Positions 10,762 to 23,334 of a DNA stretch of 64,000 bases are shown piece by piece. The notes below the pieces were generated by a model. That model saw only the letters and a program-made list of their open reading frames with translations, did no database searches and was not told where the DNA came from. The DNA lies in assembly GCA_030278955.1 (NCBI GenBank), contig JAOANR010000003.1:35420054-35484053 (forward strand). The letters are read 5' to 3'. Made by a program: the position numbers and the translations under genes. Each line of letters begins with the position of its first letter. Within the stretch, counting starts at the first letter, position 1. The stretch comes from Hygrophila difformis. Its lineage: Eukaryota > Streptophyta > Magnoliopsida > Lamiales > Acanthaceae.

Positions 10762-11247
10762 CCGGAAATATTTTTAAAAAAATATTATTTTTATTTTTAG
10801 CCCAATATAGGGGCCCAAAGAAATTTTTAACTACTATTATTATTATTTTAAAATTTCAAAGTATTATTTCCATGGTTCAAGTCTTATTTTAAAAAAAACC
10901 CATGGGAAAATATATATAAATTATTCGGACAAGTTTAGATGAACGCATAAAATAATTATTCGGGGTTGGGATAACATTGCATTGCATTGCATACATCCAC
11001 GAATATTTGCGATATTTTTTTTATGTGAATTATCTGTATTAAATATTACTCTTATCTTAGAATTCGACATGACCTTGACTTAGGAGCGTTTGCTTAAGAC
11101 TAGTTTTGCATTAGTCCTAGAACTTGATCACCTAAGCTTGGCGTGCCCATACATTATCTCCTCTTGCCAACCATATCTTATAGGTTTTCTTGAACGCTAA
11201 CTTGCCTTAGATTAGAAACTCATCTTCACGTGCGTTGATAACAGAAA

Positions 11248-12291
11248 ATGGCACCTAAGGTAAAATCGAGGAAGGAAATCCCGAACAACACCGACGCTGA
11301 CGTCCCCAACGCACCCAACAATACCGAGATTGCTCATAACGTAGGAAGGCAAGCGCCTCCTATTTCCAATAATTTGGACGAACGCCTAAGAACTATGGAA
11401 GAAGTCCTCATAGCTTTGGGAAACGCTGAGGTACGAAGGACACCAGTGGGTGTACCACCGCCGGCAGCCCGACTCAATTACCTAGCGTTAGTAAACCCTT
11501 ACCAGCCAACCCACTATGATGGCCAAGAAGATCCGGCCAAACTGGAAGATTGGATCCGCACATTTGATAAGCTCTTTAGCGCTGTCAAATGTCCCGAGGA
11601 CGAGAAGGTCCAAGTGGCGACCTACTATCTTGGCGGAGAGGCAGACGAATGGTGGCATAACCTCCAAGGAAATTTAACTAAAGCCTTCCTATGGGAAGAA
11701 TTTTAGGAGGTCTTGAGGGAAAGGTTTTACCCAATGAGCATTAAGGCCGCAAAGTATGAAGAATTCGTCCATTTAAAACCAGGTGGGCAAACGGTACAAG
11801 AGTACTATGCCAAGTTTAAGGAGCTGATTAGATTTGCTCTTGCAATGGTGCCAACTGACTTCGACAAGGCGCAGAAGTTCGAGATGGGTTTGAATCTTGA
11901 TATTCGAGAGATATTGGTGGGAGGACAATGCACGACTTTGCAGGCGGTATATGACCGGGCAGTAACAGTCGCTCGTGTCCAACAATTAAAGCGAAAGGAC
12001 AATGACGAATCGAGCAAAAACTCGCAAGGATTTGAGAAGAAGAATCGTAATAAGAACAAGAGTAATAACTTTAGGAGGGGCAATGACCAAGCTAGATTCG
12101 ATGGGTCTAGAGGGAATGATAACTGTGGCGCACTCATACCAAAATGCCCGAGGTGCAATCGACCGCATCTGGTGCGCCAGTGCCCGAAGCCTGGAGCCTG
12201 CTATAAGTGCGGCAAGTTTGGTCACATGGCTAGGGGATGTCGGACGCCGGAGGAGGCGATCGAAAGGAGAATGGATCTGGTGAACCTCTAG
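11248..12291 (+). pseudogene. gag: gag of element 1, with an in-frame stop
   Basis: The ATG at 11248 opens a frame of 347 codons, interrupted only by TAG at 11704-11706 (after WEEF; the related gag at 31644 reads WEELKE there). The retrotransposon gag domain is visible as YDGQEDPAKLEDWIRTFDKL followed by ATYYLGGEADEWW, then YPMSIKAAKYEEF. At the C-terminus are a CxxC-type half knuckle (CPRCNRPH) and a canonical CCHC knuckle, CYKCGKFGHMARGC. Gag forms the particle that packages the RNA. A basic, Asn/Lys-rich linker precedes the knuckles. Only gag is present between the LTRs, so nothing in the element could copy it without a helper. The readthrough or nonsense codon is the sole obvious lesion. 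Confidence 0.85.
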
Positions 12292-12380
12292 CAGGGAGAA
12301 GCTGAAAAAGGGAACAAGGTCAAAACTCAAACATCCTTGAGAATAATGCATAGGCAGTTATGGGGACATAACTGTAATCT

Positions 12381-12653
12381 TAAGGGGGGAGGATGTAACC
12401 ACCCGAATATTATGTATTCCAAATCAATAAAATAAACAAATTCGAATTGTTTTGAACTACGTAATGACTTGATCCCGTCACAGGGTACGTAGGCAACTTG
12501 GAAATTTCAATTCTGGGTTCAGTCAAACAATAATCAAACAACAAACAATCAACAATCAAACAATAATTCAAAAACACAATATCACAAAATAATAAAATAA
12601 TAAAAGCCGAAACACAACTTCGAGGACGAAGTTGATGCTTAAGGGGGGTAGAC
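12381..12653 (+). promoter_or_regulatory. Two nested polypurine tracts with two LTR starts
   Basis: The outer tract AAGGGGGGAGGA (12382-12393) is directly followed by TGTAACCACCC at 12394. The inner tract AAGGGGGG (12641-12648) is followed by TAGAC and TGTAATACCC at 12654. The 5' LTR of this element begins with the inner version. Each tract could prime plus-strand DNA and so define the U3 edge. The same double arrangement occurs at 35533-35781 and, inside a solo LTR, at 47580-47855. Confidence 0.65.
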
Positions 12654-14695
12654 TGTAATACCCGGGATTTTTATCGGCGTTCAAGGAATCAAATTTATTT
12701 CTTAATCCGAGCAAGGTTGAAATATCTCCGAGAAGAAGAAAATAATTTATCACAATAAATTATTGCTCGGAAATGAAACGCCGATAGATTCAAAAAAAAA
12801 ATTCAAAATGGAATGAAAGAGGGAAAGGAAGCCCGAAGACATTCCATGAATCGAGTCAAAAGAATTGGAATTAAATTCAAGAAAGAAAAGAATTTTAATT
12901 CCAAGAACCCGTGAAGTCAGAAATAATTTAATTAGATAAATTATTACACGGGAGTCAAAAGATGACGAATTAGAAGCCGACAAACCCAAAACCGACGGAC
13001 TTAAGATTTCATAAACGAAATCAATTTCAAGTCGAAATAAATTTAAGAAAGAAATCGTAACCCCAGAAATGACCCGAAAAGTCGAACCGAAAACGTAGAG
13101 GATAGAAACCCGATCGAGAAAAGAAGAAAAGACCCGACGAACCACGCGGACCACTCGAACCGGTCGGACCGGGCGCCGCGCGCTCTCCGCGCGGCCACGC
13201 GCGGACACCGCGCGAGAGTTGGACGACGCGTCCAAGGTTGAGCCCGCGCGCACTTCGCGCGGACAAAGCAATACGTGTGCGCCACCACCGCGCCAGAGGT
13301 GCAGGAGGTGTAAACTTTCCATCGGGGGCAATTTTCTTGCCTAAATTACGATTCCCTTCAAGGGAAATTGGATCCCAGCCTTAAGGAAGGCTTAGGGACG
13401 ACTGGAGGTGCCTCCAAAACCCTAATCCACAGAAAACACTCCCCATTCTACTCCCAACTTCCTCTCCAAGCCAAAACTCCTCCGACGACAATTTCCGGCG
13501 AACATTCCGGCGACGACGAGGCAACCGGGACAGATCCACTGCCTCATAGAACCTTGGTAAGTCTTAATACAGTGTTCCATCCGTCTATAAGTCTCCAAAA
13601 CTCGAATTCTAACCCTTTTCCTTTGCTACGATTTCACGCCCGAAAACGAACAAAAAGCGATCGGAAAGATTGGCCGTTCGTCGCGACCCTAGGACGTCCG
13701 GATACCCGTTCCAGTGACCCTAATCTCTAAATCAGTAAGTTAAAACCTTACTCACAAATTTTCGTGGTTGTTTGTTGTTTAAAACTCGAGATATAGGCTT
13801 GTAACAAAAATCGGTTTTCAAAAACCCTATTTTCGTCCAATTTCAAAGACTCGCCTAAAAATCGACCTTCGGGAATTCAAACCGAAAACTTTTCAACATA
13901 GAAGTTGTTCCTAACACCTTTATCTATCTTGTGTCCAAATTTCAGCCGTTGACATTAAGTTTTGCTATCCCAAATCACGCCGGAAACCTTCTGTGACAAC
14001 CCGAACATTTTTAACTGTGACAGTTTCCCTTACTCGACTTGATGCATGTTTTTCACCCATTTTTCGAATGATTCAACTTGGCATTCCTAAACAAAAGTTG
14101 TAGATAATTGTGTCTAGATTATGCATATAAAATTTCACGGATTTTGGTGTTCATTTGATATGTCAAACGGTCGAATTTTCAGAACTGCTTTAAAACTGTT
14201 TCGAAGGCCGCGAGTATGCAGTGAGTTGTGGTCGATTTTTGAGTACCAAGAAATCATTATTTCCAAATTCTTAAAACATGAAAGTTGTTCCTTAACGTGT
14301 TTTGTAGTTACTGTAAAAATTTCGCATCAATTGGTTTTGAAATGAATTTTTAATCGGCGTTGCACGAACCTGTGACGGAACCAGTTTTTAAGACATAAAT
14401 TATTCTTTGCAATGAACTCGAATTTCGACTCACTTCGGAACCTTATTTCCAAAACTTAAAACATGAAAGTTGTTCGTGTGTGTGTTTTTGAACTACTGTA
14501 AAAATTTCAGAATTTTTGGTGTAAAGACGAATTTTTAATTAAGAAAGGCGTAAACTGCCTCGAATAGGATTTTTCGAACCTGAGAAAACTCGAACTATGA
14601 AATCGCGATATCGATCATTTGATAACATTGAACTACGAACTTTCGAAAAATCCCGTTCACTAGGCTGAGCCGATCTTCATGCTATCATTATCTTT

Positions 14696-14880
14696 GAGAC
14701 TGCCACGTTAGTGGTCTCCTTACTATCTGAGATTGCCTCGTTAGTGATCTTGCGCGCTGTGTTTTGGATCGCCTCGTTAGTGGTCCTACTATCTTTTTGA
14801 GACTGCCTCGTTAGTGGTCTCCCATTGTTTGGACTGCCTCGTTAGTGGTCCTATGTTGAGATTGCCTCGTTAGTGATCTC
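14696..14880 (+). repeat. Hairpin array A in 3' LTR
   Basis: Same six TCGTTA-loop units as the 5' LTR. In one unit the base after ATCT differs (TTGCGC instead of TCGCGC), breaking an outer pair. Confidence 0.85.
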
Positions 14881-14904
14881 CTTATTATGCCAAAACGGCT
14901 CATC

Positions 14905-15177
14905 CCTTGCGGGTTCGATTCCCCAAGGTGAATAATTCCTGCGGGTTCGATTCCCCAGGACGTGTATGTGAATTCTTGCGGGTTCGATTCCCCAAGATGT
15001 AAAATTTTCCTGCGGGTTCAATTCCCCAGGATGTTGGTTTTGTTTTCCTGCGGGTTCGATTCCCCAGGATGTTTGTTTATGTATTCCTGCGGGTTCGATT
15101 CCCCAGGATGTGTGTGATTCCTATGGGTTCAATTCCCTAGGATGTATTTGAGTCCTTGCGGGTTCGATTCCCCAAGG
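14905..15177 (+). repeat. tRNA T-arm-like tandem hairpins in 3' LTR (eight units)
   Basis: Same motif as 9805-10039 with one more unit, so copy number changed after or during insertion. Confidence 0.85.
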
Positions 15178-16282
15178 GCGATGGAATATCTTTGACTATA
15201 ACTGAAACATTGATAGAAGATTGATATTAAGAAAACGCGTCCTTTCAAGTATGCCTTAGAATCTTTTGGTAAACTGTTAAATCATATTTTTAATCTGTGC
15301 TTGAGTGAAAAGAAAATCTTTAACTAAACCTTCATTCTAATTTATTAAATTCTTATTACTTAGACGGTTAATTGATATTTTGTCAAAAGGTCTAAAAGAC
15401 TTGAATTTAAGTTTAAATTTTATTTATGCAACTCTAAATTAATCCTCGTATCGCATGAAATGTGTAATTTTAATTAAACACATGTAACCCCTTAAATTAT
15501 TAGTTAGGGATTAACTTACTCAGTATTTTATATACTGATAAAACCCGTTGTCCATTTTTTTTCCATTACAGAGTACGGAGCATGATCATGCATCGGGGGA
15601 TCACTTTGGACATTTGGCTATTTATTTACATGACTTGCATGCGGGTTTGTTGACCCGAGTTTTTGCCATGTCGGCCCATATTTAAATTTCCGCTGCAACA
15701 TATTATTCTTATTTATGTATGGATGATGATACACTATTATTTTTAAGTAATTCCGGACTTGCTTTTAAAACTTTTTCCAACACCTATAGCCTTGCATCTC
15801 TTTAGCAAGCTCGGAGAAACCGTGTCTTGCTAGGGAGGTGCGGCGGTGACACCTCGGCCTGGGTTATCAAATCCGGGGTGTTACAAAAGCCCTAAGGGGT
15901 GATAAACTTAGAGATGACTGAATTGTAATATGATATAGAAACATTGGCAAAGGGCAATGACTGATGTAAAGAAAATAATTCTTTATGGGGAATGCTGCAG
16001 TGGTATGGACTATGGAGGCTTAATAATTTCAACTTTAATGAGTATGCTACCAAATTATCAATCCATAAAAACCAACATATGTTTTTTGATATAATTTTTC
16101 CATGTGGAAAGGGCAGCATTTTTTTTTCCAATTTTTTATGTTCAAGGAAGCATAAACAAAAACCTTCAGAAGGAACAATGTAATAACTTACAATAACAGT
16201 AACAAGGAAAAGGTTTCACAGCCAATGAATCCAACACAACATATTCTATTATGAATATCACATCATAATTGTGAGTAGATAC

Positions 16283-16957
16283 CTGCCATTTATCAAACAA
16301 TGCTACTTGTCAAACAATGCTGCTAAATTCAATCCCTGTGAAAGTGTAATCATCTCAAAGGCGTTCATTATCAACGGGTCATTTGCACTATCTTTGGATT
16401 CTTCACTTACATATCTATCCTGCGATTTCAAAAAGCAAAGTGTCTCACTCAATGAAGATACTCTGAACCGACACTTGAACTGTAATGTTCATCATTTCTG
16501 AAGTGTTGAAGTTACATATTGATTGGCAAGCTAAAGTTAAAAATTATTAAATATCAGCTACATTAATCATCAACTGGAATTTGGAATCTTGTTCTTTCTG
16601 AGAACTGGGTAACAAAATCAAAAATAGAACTCAACTGAAACAGAATCCCATTAAAGGAAAAAAAAAAAGGAAAGAAAGAAAGAAACAACTGAAAACCAAA
16701 TAAATAAATCAAATGCAGAAAATAATACAACCTCGATGTCCTCAAAAACAGCGCAAACATCATCCAGATTCACCATTTCATCTTCTCTAGGTCTGACAGG
16801 CACATAATTTTTCAAGAACCATGGGTGTCTCTTCATTCCTTCGATTTTAATTCGCTGTAGAAGTACCATCCAATCAGAGTAGTTCAGGCCATAAAAACAC
16901 GATCAGAAAAATTTAATGGGTCATTTGAAGCATCAGAAAATTTTCCTCACAAGTAAG

Positions 16958-17007
<50 letters not shown>

Positions 17008-17754
17008 ATATATAGAATGCAATCCCTGCATTGCTAATGACTAAGTAGCAGCATTTTCAAAAAAGAAGAGAAAAAGGAAAAAAAGAGAGAAAAGGAAAAT
17101 GACAGAAAATGCATATTTCAGGTGGAAAATGCTTGGATCAGGTCGAATGCAATGAATGGCAATCTTCAAAATAAGAGAATCGTTTGAACTTGCCAAATCA
17201 AGCCTAACAACGGTTGAATCTAAGCATCCAATTACATCTTTCTTTTCTAACATTCTTTCTTCCCACTAATACCCCAGCTTTTATACTTCTTAAAAAGGAA
17301 ACCTCGGGCATGCTAGAACTGTTACAAAAATACACATTTGAATTGGAATTGATTTTAGAAAACTCAACTATTTACCCGGAGTTTATGCAATATACAGAAA
17401 CCAATCTTCTCCAAGTAAAGATAAAAATGATATCACTCAAAATTCATTCATTCTACACTATTCCCTTTTTCTATTTAAGCCTACTGTACAATTCTTCTGA
17501 GTTTTCAGATGTAGTAAACCCAGGGAAAGTGAGTTAGCAGTTTAAGTCTATCTCTCTTTTTTTTTTTTTTTCATATATACCTTTAGTTTTCTGGCAAGAA
17601 AATTAAACGGAGATATAGATTTTGTAATGTAAACATTTGAATAGAAGTTGATTCCAACACTTACAGTTCCTGGATTGGGATCCAGAATTTTATGTATAAA
17701 TGACGTTGCAGTAGGAGAAAACCAAAATGGGCATGAAAAGTCAGCAGCATTAAT
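16283..17754 (-). pseudogene. Captured fragment of a CIPK24/SOS2-like protein kinase
   Basis: Three consecutive exons with GT-AG borders. 17665-17754 encodes INAADFSCPFWFSPTATSFI then HKILDPNPGT (end of the kinase domain). 16732-16854 encodes HPWFLKNYVPVRPREDEMVN then LDDVCAVF. 16283-16419 encodes the junction and NAF/FISL motif, MNAFEMITLSQGLNLAALF. CIPK24 (SOS2) is activated through this NAF motif by calcineurin-B-like proteins and phosphorylates the SOS1 Na+/H+ antiporter; exon order and wording match it best. The copy is dead: a 17-bp tandem duplication after AALFDK creates TAG at 16303-16305. The catalytic core (ATP site, HRD, DFG) and C-terminal PPI domain are missing. It is the last recognised cargo of Helitron 2. 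Confidence 0.78.
16965..17005. repeat. (GA)n microsatellite
   Basis: About 41 bp of uninterrupted GA dinucleotide, in intron-like DNA between two kinase exons. Likely polymorphic in length. Confidence 0.95.
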
Positions 17755-18211
17755 CTGCAGGAGAAGTTTATGAGAAACCATATTCCAAGGCAGTTACATC
17801 ACCCATGAAAAATTAAACAAAATATGTCACGCAAAGGCAAAGTAATAAATAAATCTCAAGTTTTGCTGTACCAGGCCTGAATACCATGGCCGCATTCTCT
17901 CATGACATTCAAATATATCCCAGTAGTGTAAATTGTTTCACCAGGGTTCACAAGGAAGCTAGGGAGATCATCTTTTTACGCTGGGTCGTTGGTGCCAAAA
18001 TTTCGCATCATAATCTTGTGGCAGACTTCCCTGGTAAAAATCAGATCATGTTAACTTTTAAAGCTCAAGGCCAAAATATGTCGTTAGTAACAGTTTCCGG
18101 CTTCCAAATAACCCAGAGACTCCATTCAAAAGAAAATATTCTAGCAATTCATCAAATCTTATATTAGAAATCCGAATTATTACATTAATTAATTAATTAC
18201 CTAGAATAAGC

Positions 18212-18385
18212 ATACCATCAAAGAGTGATCTGACGAAGGGAGGAAGAGACGGCCAAAGACTCACTTTCAGCGAAGAGACATGTGGCAGCGCCGCAGCGAG
18301 GAACACCAAGTAACCATAGACAACAATCAGGAAGAGGTTTGGACGAAGCTAGGGCACCATAAGCGTCACCAATTATCCCCTTATA
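18212..18385 (-). pseudogene. Possible Na+/Ca2+ exchanger-like (NCL/MHX-type) exon fragment
   Basis: Minus-strand translation gives NLFLIVVYGYLVFLAAA near 18295-18345. This resembles the first transmembrane segment of plant sodium/calcium-exchanger-like proteins, which typically follows a TYG-rich loop. A YGAL segment just upstream and GRLFLP just downstream occur in other frames, so the match needs at least two frameshifts. If correct, it is a decayed membrane-transporter exon carried as Helitron cargo. No plausible flanking exon was found. The hydrophobic run is seen; the family name is inference from memory of the motif. Confidence 0.35.
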
Positions 18386-19276
18386 GACCGACCTGCAGTT
18401 ATAACAAGCGTTTCTTCAATAGGAACTCGGGAAAAAGCGTAAGAGAGACGAAGAAAAGAATTATTGTCCTGAAAAGCACAAAATTCCACCAAGTTGTAGT
18501 TAGTAAGTAAATTTTTTAATTTCCATACTTCCATGTTCCCTGCAGAGTTGTACTTTAACAACTGAATAATTCTAAATTATTTCTAATTCTTCAATACATC
18601 ACAGAATCACTGAGGCAGGTAAACTCCTTTTTTAAAAAAATAAAAAATAAAAAATTAATATTTATAATGATGATTTGATTGTTGAGTGTTAACTACAATC
18701 AAAGTCTGTCGATCGACATGAGATATATACAAATGGGTAGGTCCAATTTCATGAGATATATACAAAGCCATATAGTTTCTATAATCCAACAAAACTTGAT
18801 TGCATAACGTTTTACCCAACACTATGAACAAATTCTCCTCAGATACAAATAGTAAAAGTTTGAAGACATAAGAAAATCACAGAAGGCTATGCAGCTAACA
18901 TTCTAGAACGTGTTTCCCAAATAAGAAATCATGTATTTATGCAAGAGAACTAAGTTATGAAACATGAAGCAGTATCTGACTGTAAAGGTGTAGCACTTCA
19001 TGATCCTTTTGTGGCATCATCATCTTCCTCATTTATCACAGAGTTGTTTTGAGAATTCCATGTGAGCTTATTTTATAATGAACCCGCATGCCTCAGGAAT
19101 TGGGCGATTTGGGTACTCTCTACTTCTCGACAAAAGCACATAGTTCGTATAGTATCACAAGTAGCGGGACAAACAGACACTATCCAGTTTCCATATGGCT
19201 TTTTTTTTCTGATGTGAAACAGTTGCATTGTAATACCAGTCTTTCGGAACATTCTTCCCCTGTATCCAAGCATCAT

Positions 19277-19564
19277 AACCAACAAATAAATTGTATGAAA
19301 CCAAACTGCATAAACACTTCTAAAGACACTAAGGCAACGCATCTTCCAATTTTTAGGTTAGCTTATCTTTAATGAAATTTTCAAGAGATCAGTATAAAGA
19401 CAGAAGATAAATCATTACAGAACCAACAAATAAATTGTATGAAACCAAACTGCATAAACTCTTCTAAAGACACTAAGGCAACGCATCTTCCAATTTTTAG
19501 GTTAGCTTATCTTTAATGAAATTTTCAACAGATCAGTATAAAGACAGAAGATAAATCATTACAT
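19277..19564. repeat. 144-bp tandem duplication
   Basis: 19277-19420 and 19421-19564 are near-identical copies (about two substitutions). Non-coding as far as I can see; a minus-strand frame through the first copy (19073-19342) is open but unrecognised. Confidence 0.85.
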
Positions 19565-21888
19565 TGGGGAAAATTCCTGAAAAACTAATTAAATCGACAT
19601 CGTGTTTGTACCTACCACCCTATAACACCAACACTTATTCCGTACAATGGGTACAAGAAACAGTACAGCTCAACCTGCATTCATGGTCACCTTAAAAATC
19701 CATAATCGACAAGATCGATACTCGTACTATTTGGAATTAAATACAATCTTCATTATCCACTACCATATGAATACAAATTTTTTAAGACAAATGTAATGCT
19801 CTGAGCTGACAAAGGGAGAACCTGAGGTAGAGCATTCAAGCAAACAATTCTTATGTATAACCAGGATGAGACACAATAGCTGAAACACAAGAGTACAGAA
19901 TTACTCAAACAATTGCAAGGTAGTAACAAACATGAATCAAAAAGAAAATTCAACCTCCGTCATGAAAATAACAAAATCATACCGAGAATGGAGAGGCCCA
20001 ATCAGGAAAACTAAAAGGAAAAGAACTCAAAGAAAACCAAGAATCCCAGGAGATAAATTGAAGAAGGTGAGGTTTACAATGCAATAAACAATGAAAGCTA
20101 TGTTTGTAAGTCCTAATTTCATAAAACAAAATTACAGTGGCATAAAAAATAACTTCTAGATAAGACTTGGTCATTTCGTAGAGCTCACGTCGCAAGAAAA
20201 TACAGATATAACAAAAGAGACAATAAACAAAATGACAAAGCTGGAGGTTTTAAAATGTAGCAATCTAGCATTTCTAAAAACAAAGGTAGAGGAAAATGTG
20301 TTTCTATCATAGAGAATAACACAATCCCCAATTCATATTACATAAACATGGATTTCCTTTACATCAATTTATTTGCTCACCAAAATTTTGATTATAAGAA
20401 ATCAAGAAATCCAACTGACATGTTAGCTTATTTTGCTAATATATTTTTTTTAAGATAGTTGATAGCTCCTTACACGGCCACATATCAAGGAATCCACCAA
20501 ATATTCACAAAGAATTCCCACCAGACATATTATGAAATAATCACAGATTATTACAAAGAACCAAGCTAAAATAACTCAAGTTATTCTCCATCTCACCTAG
20601 ATTGAGACTGTAAAACCTAGCCAATGCACTCAAATTGGGGTCTAGCGGTCAAAATTAGATTCCGCCAATACTATCACTACCACAGCCTTGGGATCCCATC
20701 CTCTGAACATCCATTTAATCACCTTTTTTTGTCTCTCAAATCACTGAATCTTAAGAGCCACCAAACAAAATCCAGAAATTCCTTTACCTGAAGAAGAAGT
20801 AGCTATTGAAGATTCAATCTACAAAAAAAGGTATACCATCGATGAAACAGTCACAGAGTATCTAAACTTGAGAATTCAAAACTATACATAATTTTATTTT
20901 TATGCATTTCAAATAAATACTGAGAAATATCTTCACAGCCTCACCCTACTGGAGGGGTCTCATTTTTAAGCTCCCAATATCAATATTGTTCAGCGATAGA
21001 AATTATACCTCAAATTGGGAAAGGGAAAACACCAACATCTGATCCCTATGCAAAGGAAAACGGCTCCAACATCTTGGAAAAAGGACTTATGGATTGTTTG
21101 AGCAGACCGGATGCACAGCGTGGTCAGCGAAATCCTAAAAACACGTTGAAGCATAATGAGGATCAACCGCCACAAGAAAAGTGAAAGAGATAAAGTTACT
21201 GAACAAATTCACCCAAATAAACTCGGAAACATCAAACAGAAAACCACAGTACCCAAATAGCATCAAAAGCTAGGGCGAAAGCTAAGGCAAGGCGGGCTCC
21301 CAAATGACATCGGAAGGATATTCTAGTAGTTTGACAAACAATGTTATTGGGATGTCAAGAAGTTAGATAGACAACACTCAATCTTAGTAGTTTGACAAAC
21401 AATGTTATTAGATTAAGGTAAAAAAATAAAGAGTCCGTTACATACAGAACATGCAAAAAAAAGATTGATGGATATTCTATCACTATCAATGGTCACAAGT
21501 GATGTACAATTGACAACCCATGCTATATGTAAGTGAATCAGATCATGGAATATAAGTTATCTAGGTTGAATTAAAGTCTATCCTCTAATCCTGTTCACAA
21601 ACAGTTCATTTAATCAGGTTGTATCAGAATCTCCAAACTGTATGGTTTTGGAATACCTTTATGAATGAGTCCTATAATTTTATAGCCAAGAGATCAAATA
21701 TATAATACTGCTATATAATTAAATGTAAGTTGCAGATACCTTACACTTTAAAACGCTGTTAGAATTATAATTAAAATAAAAAGAAAATGCCTTATATTTC
21801 AGTTTAGAGGATAGCTCTTTCGATAATTAGGTGACATATGGCTAGTTGGTATGCAACATTGTTTCCAGAAAGTGGAACCTTAATTTAC

Positions 21889-21992
21889 CGTGGCTCTTCT
21901 TGAAGTCGGTCTGATGGATGCAAAAGCATAAAGTTTCTGAAATGCTGATATAGATTCCTTAGTGTCAGCATTCAGAAAGCGCATCATGGCAA
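21889..21992 (-). pseudogene. Unidentified exon-like segment in Helitron 2
   Basis: Minus-strand open stretch bounded by a possible acceptor (AATGCAG) and donor (ACG/GTAAAT). It encodes MMRFLNADTKESISAFQKLY followed by AFASIRPTSRRA. The amino-acid composition is protein-like, but I do not recognise the family. Sense agrees with the rest of the Helitron cargo. It could belong to the same source gene as one of its neighbours. Confidence 0.3.
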
Positions 21993-23334
21993 CTGCATTA
22001 TCTTCATTTCCAAAAAATGAGATCAAAATCAAAAGCAACTTAAAAGCACATAACTAAATCATAAAGGGAAAAATTAGGAAGTAGGATTGTAATTTGCTAC
22101 AGAAGCCATGAAATGTTAGTCAAGCTGTAGAAGCTGAATCCAAACCGTGAGTTTGTAATACCGAAAACGAAATGTATTTTCAACACACAAATGTTGCAAT
22201 CAAGAAAGTTGCATACCCATATGATTTTCAAGTGACAATAAGTAGCAAGGTGCTTAACATAACACAGAATTACTAACAAATATCTCTACCTGAAAAAGCA
22301 CCACAATGGAGCTACAATGTGGAAAATACAATAAAGAAATTACACTCACAACTTGGCAAAACAATAATATTAGAAGCTCTATATGATACCACATACCCAG
22401 TCCTAAGTCAATAAAAATAATATGAATGAACATACATAAACTTGTCCAACAATAAAAAAAATTTGGTTTTTACATATTATAAGTAGAATCTAGGGAACAC
22501 ACCCGGTAGAAATTAATTGAGGGGGGCTGGGACAACTTTCTAGCCCTATTCCATATTCTTTTAAAAAGATATCTTATAATCATATATGAAATAAATTAAA
22601 TTCACCTTTAATCAGATACACCAAAAACTCATAGTATTTGATCAAGGTGATGGCACAATTTGGTAGATAATTAAAGAAAGGTACAATTGATGCAACAACA
22701 CCAACACTGACAGCCTGGGAATCATAGCAGTCAACATGAACTGACCCAAATCAATTTACTGAACCAGCTATATAGCCTAGAAGAAAAGAGTTTGCAATAT
22801 ATTAGCAGGTTCATGTCTAAAATCCAAAGCACAAGAAAGAACCATAAGCAGCGATTAGATATCACAATAAGTCAAATACTCTGAAAAAATGCATAAAGAC
22901 GTTATGGCAAACACGTTGTGGGCATGAGTTACGCACCAAGGCTTAGGGTTCATTCACAGATGAGGGGAAACAACGTGCACAATAGAAATAGTACTTCCGT
23001 TCCCACAGAAATCAACGGTCACGTCTATAGCATACAAAGAACAATGTAAACACTTAAAATTGTCATGACCAACAAAAAGATAGATCACAGCAAAATGAGA
23101 AACAGTTGTTTCAAATAACACAAAATACGACGGGAAACGAAGGGCAACAGGCAGAATTAATCCGCAACAGGCAGCAATAGGGAGGGACAGTAAATTCTGG
23201 GAATTTTTTAGGAGATGTGTGAAACTCCAGGCCAAAAGGAGGACGATTACCGGGATGGGATAGGGTTGGTGAGAGTTCAGACGAACGAGGGATTCTGCAG
23301 AAGAATGGAATATTCTGTAATTTCCTAAAAACCT

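Larger units (their letters stand above)
7648..15885 (+). mobile_element. Complete gag-only LTR retrotransposon (TR-GAG type, Ty3/gypsy)
   Basis: The element is bounded by the 5-bp duplication AAAGC (7643-7647 and 15886-15890). LTRs start TGTAATACCC and end GGGGTGTTACA. The internal region is only about 1.9 kb. It has a tRNA-Met-type PBS, one gag reading frame and two polypurine tracts, with no protease, RT, RNase H or integrase. That fits the terminal-repeat-with-GAG class of non-autonomous elements, which depend on a partner's polymerase. The LTRs differ by scattered substitutions plus two indels, so the insertion is fairly young. It interrupts Helitron 2. Confidence 0.88.
12654..15885 (+). 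repeat. 3' LTR of gag-only element 1
   Basis: 3232 bp, almost identical to 7648-10746 apart from about 85 bp retained near 13940-14025 and one additional T-arm-like repeat. Ends GGGGTGTTACA, followed by the duplication AAAGC. Confidence 0.9.

Noticed and set aside
19073..19342. 89-codon minus-strand ORF
   Set aside because: No recognisable family in any of the three frames, and it overlaps the 144-bp tandem duplication.
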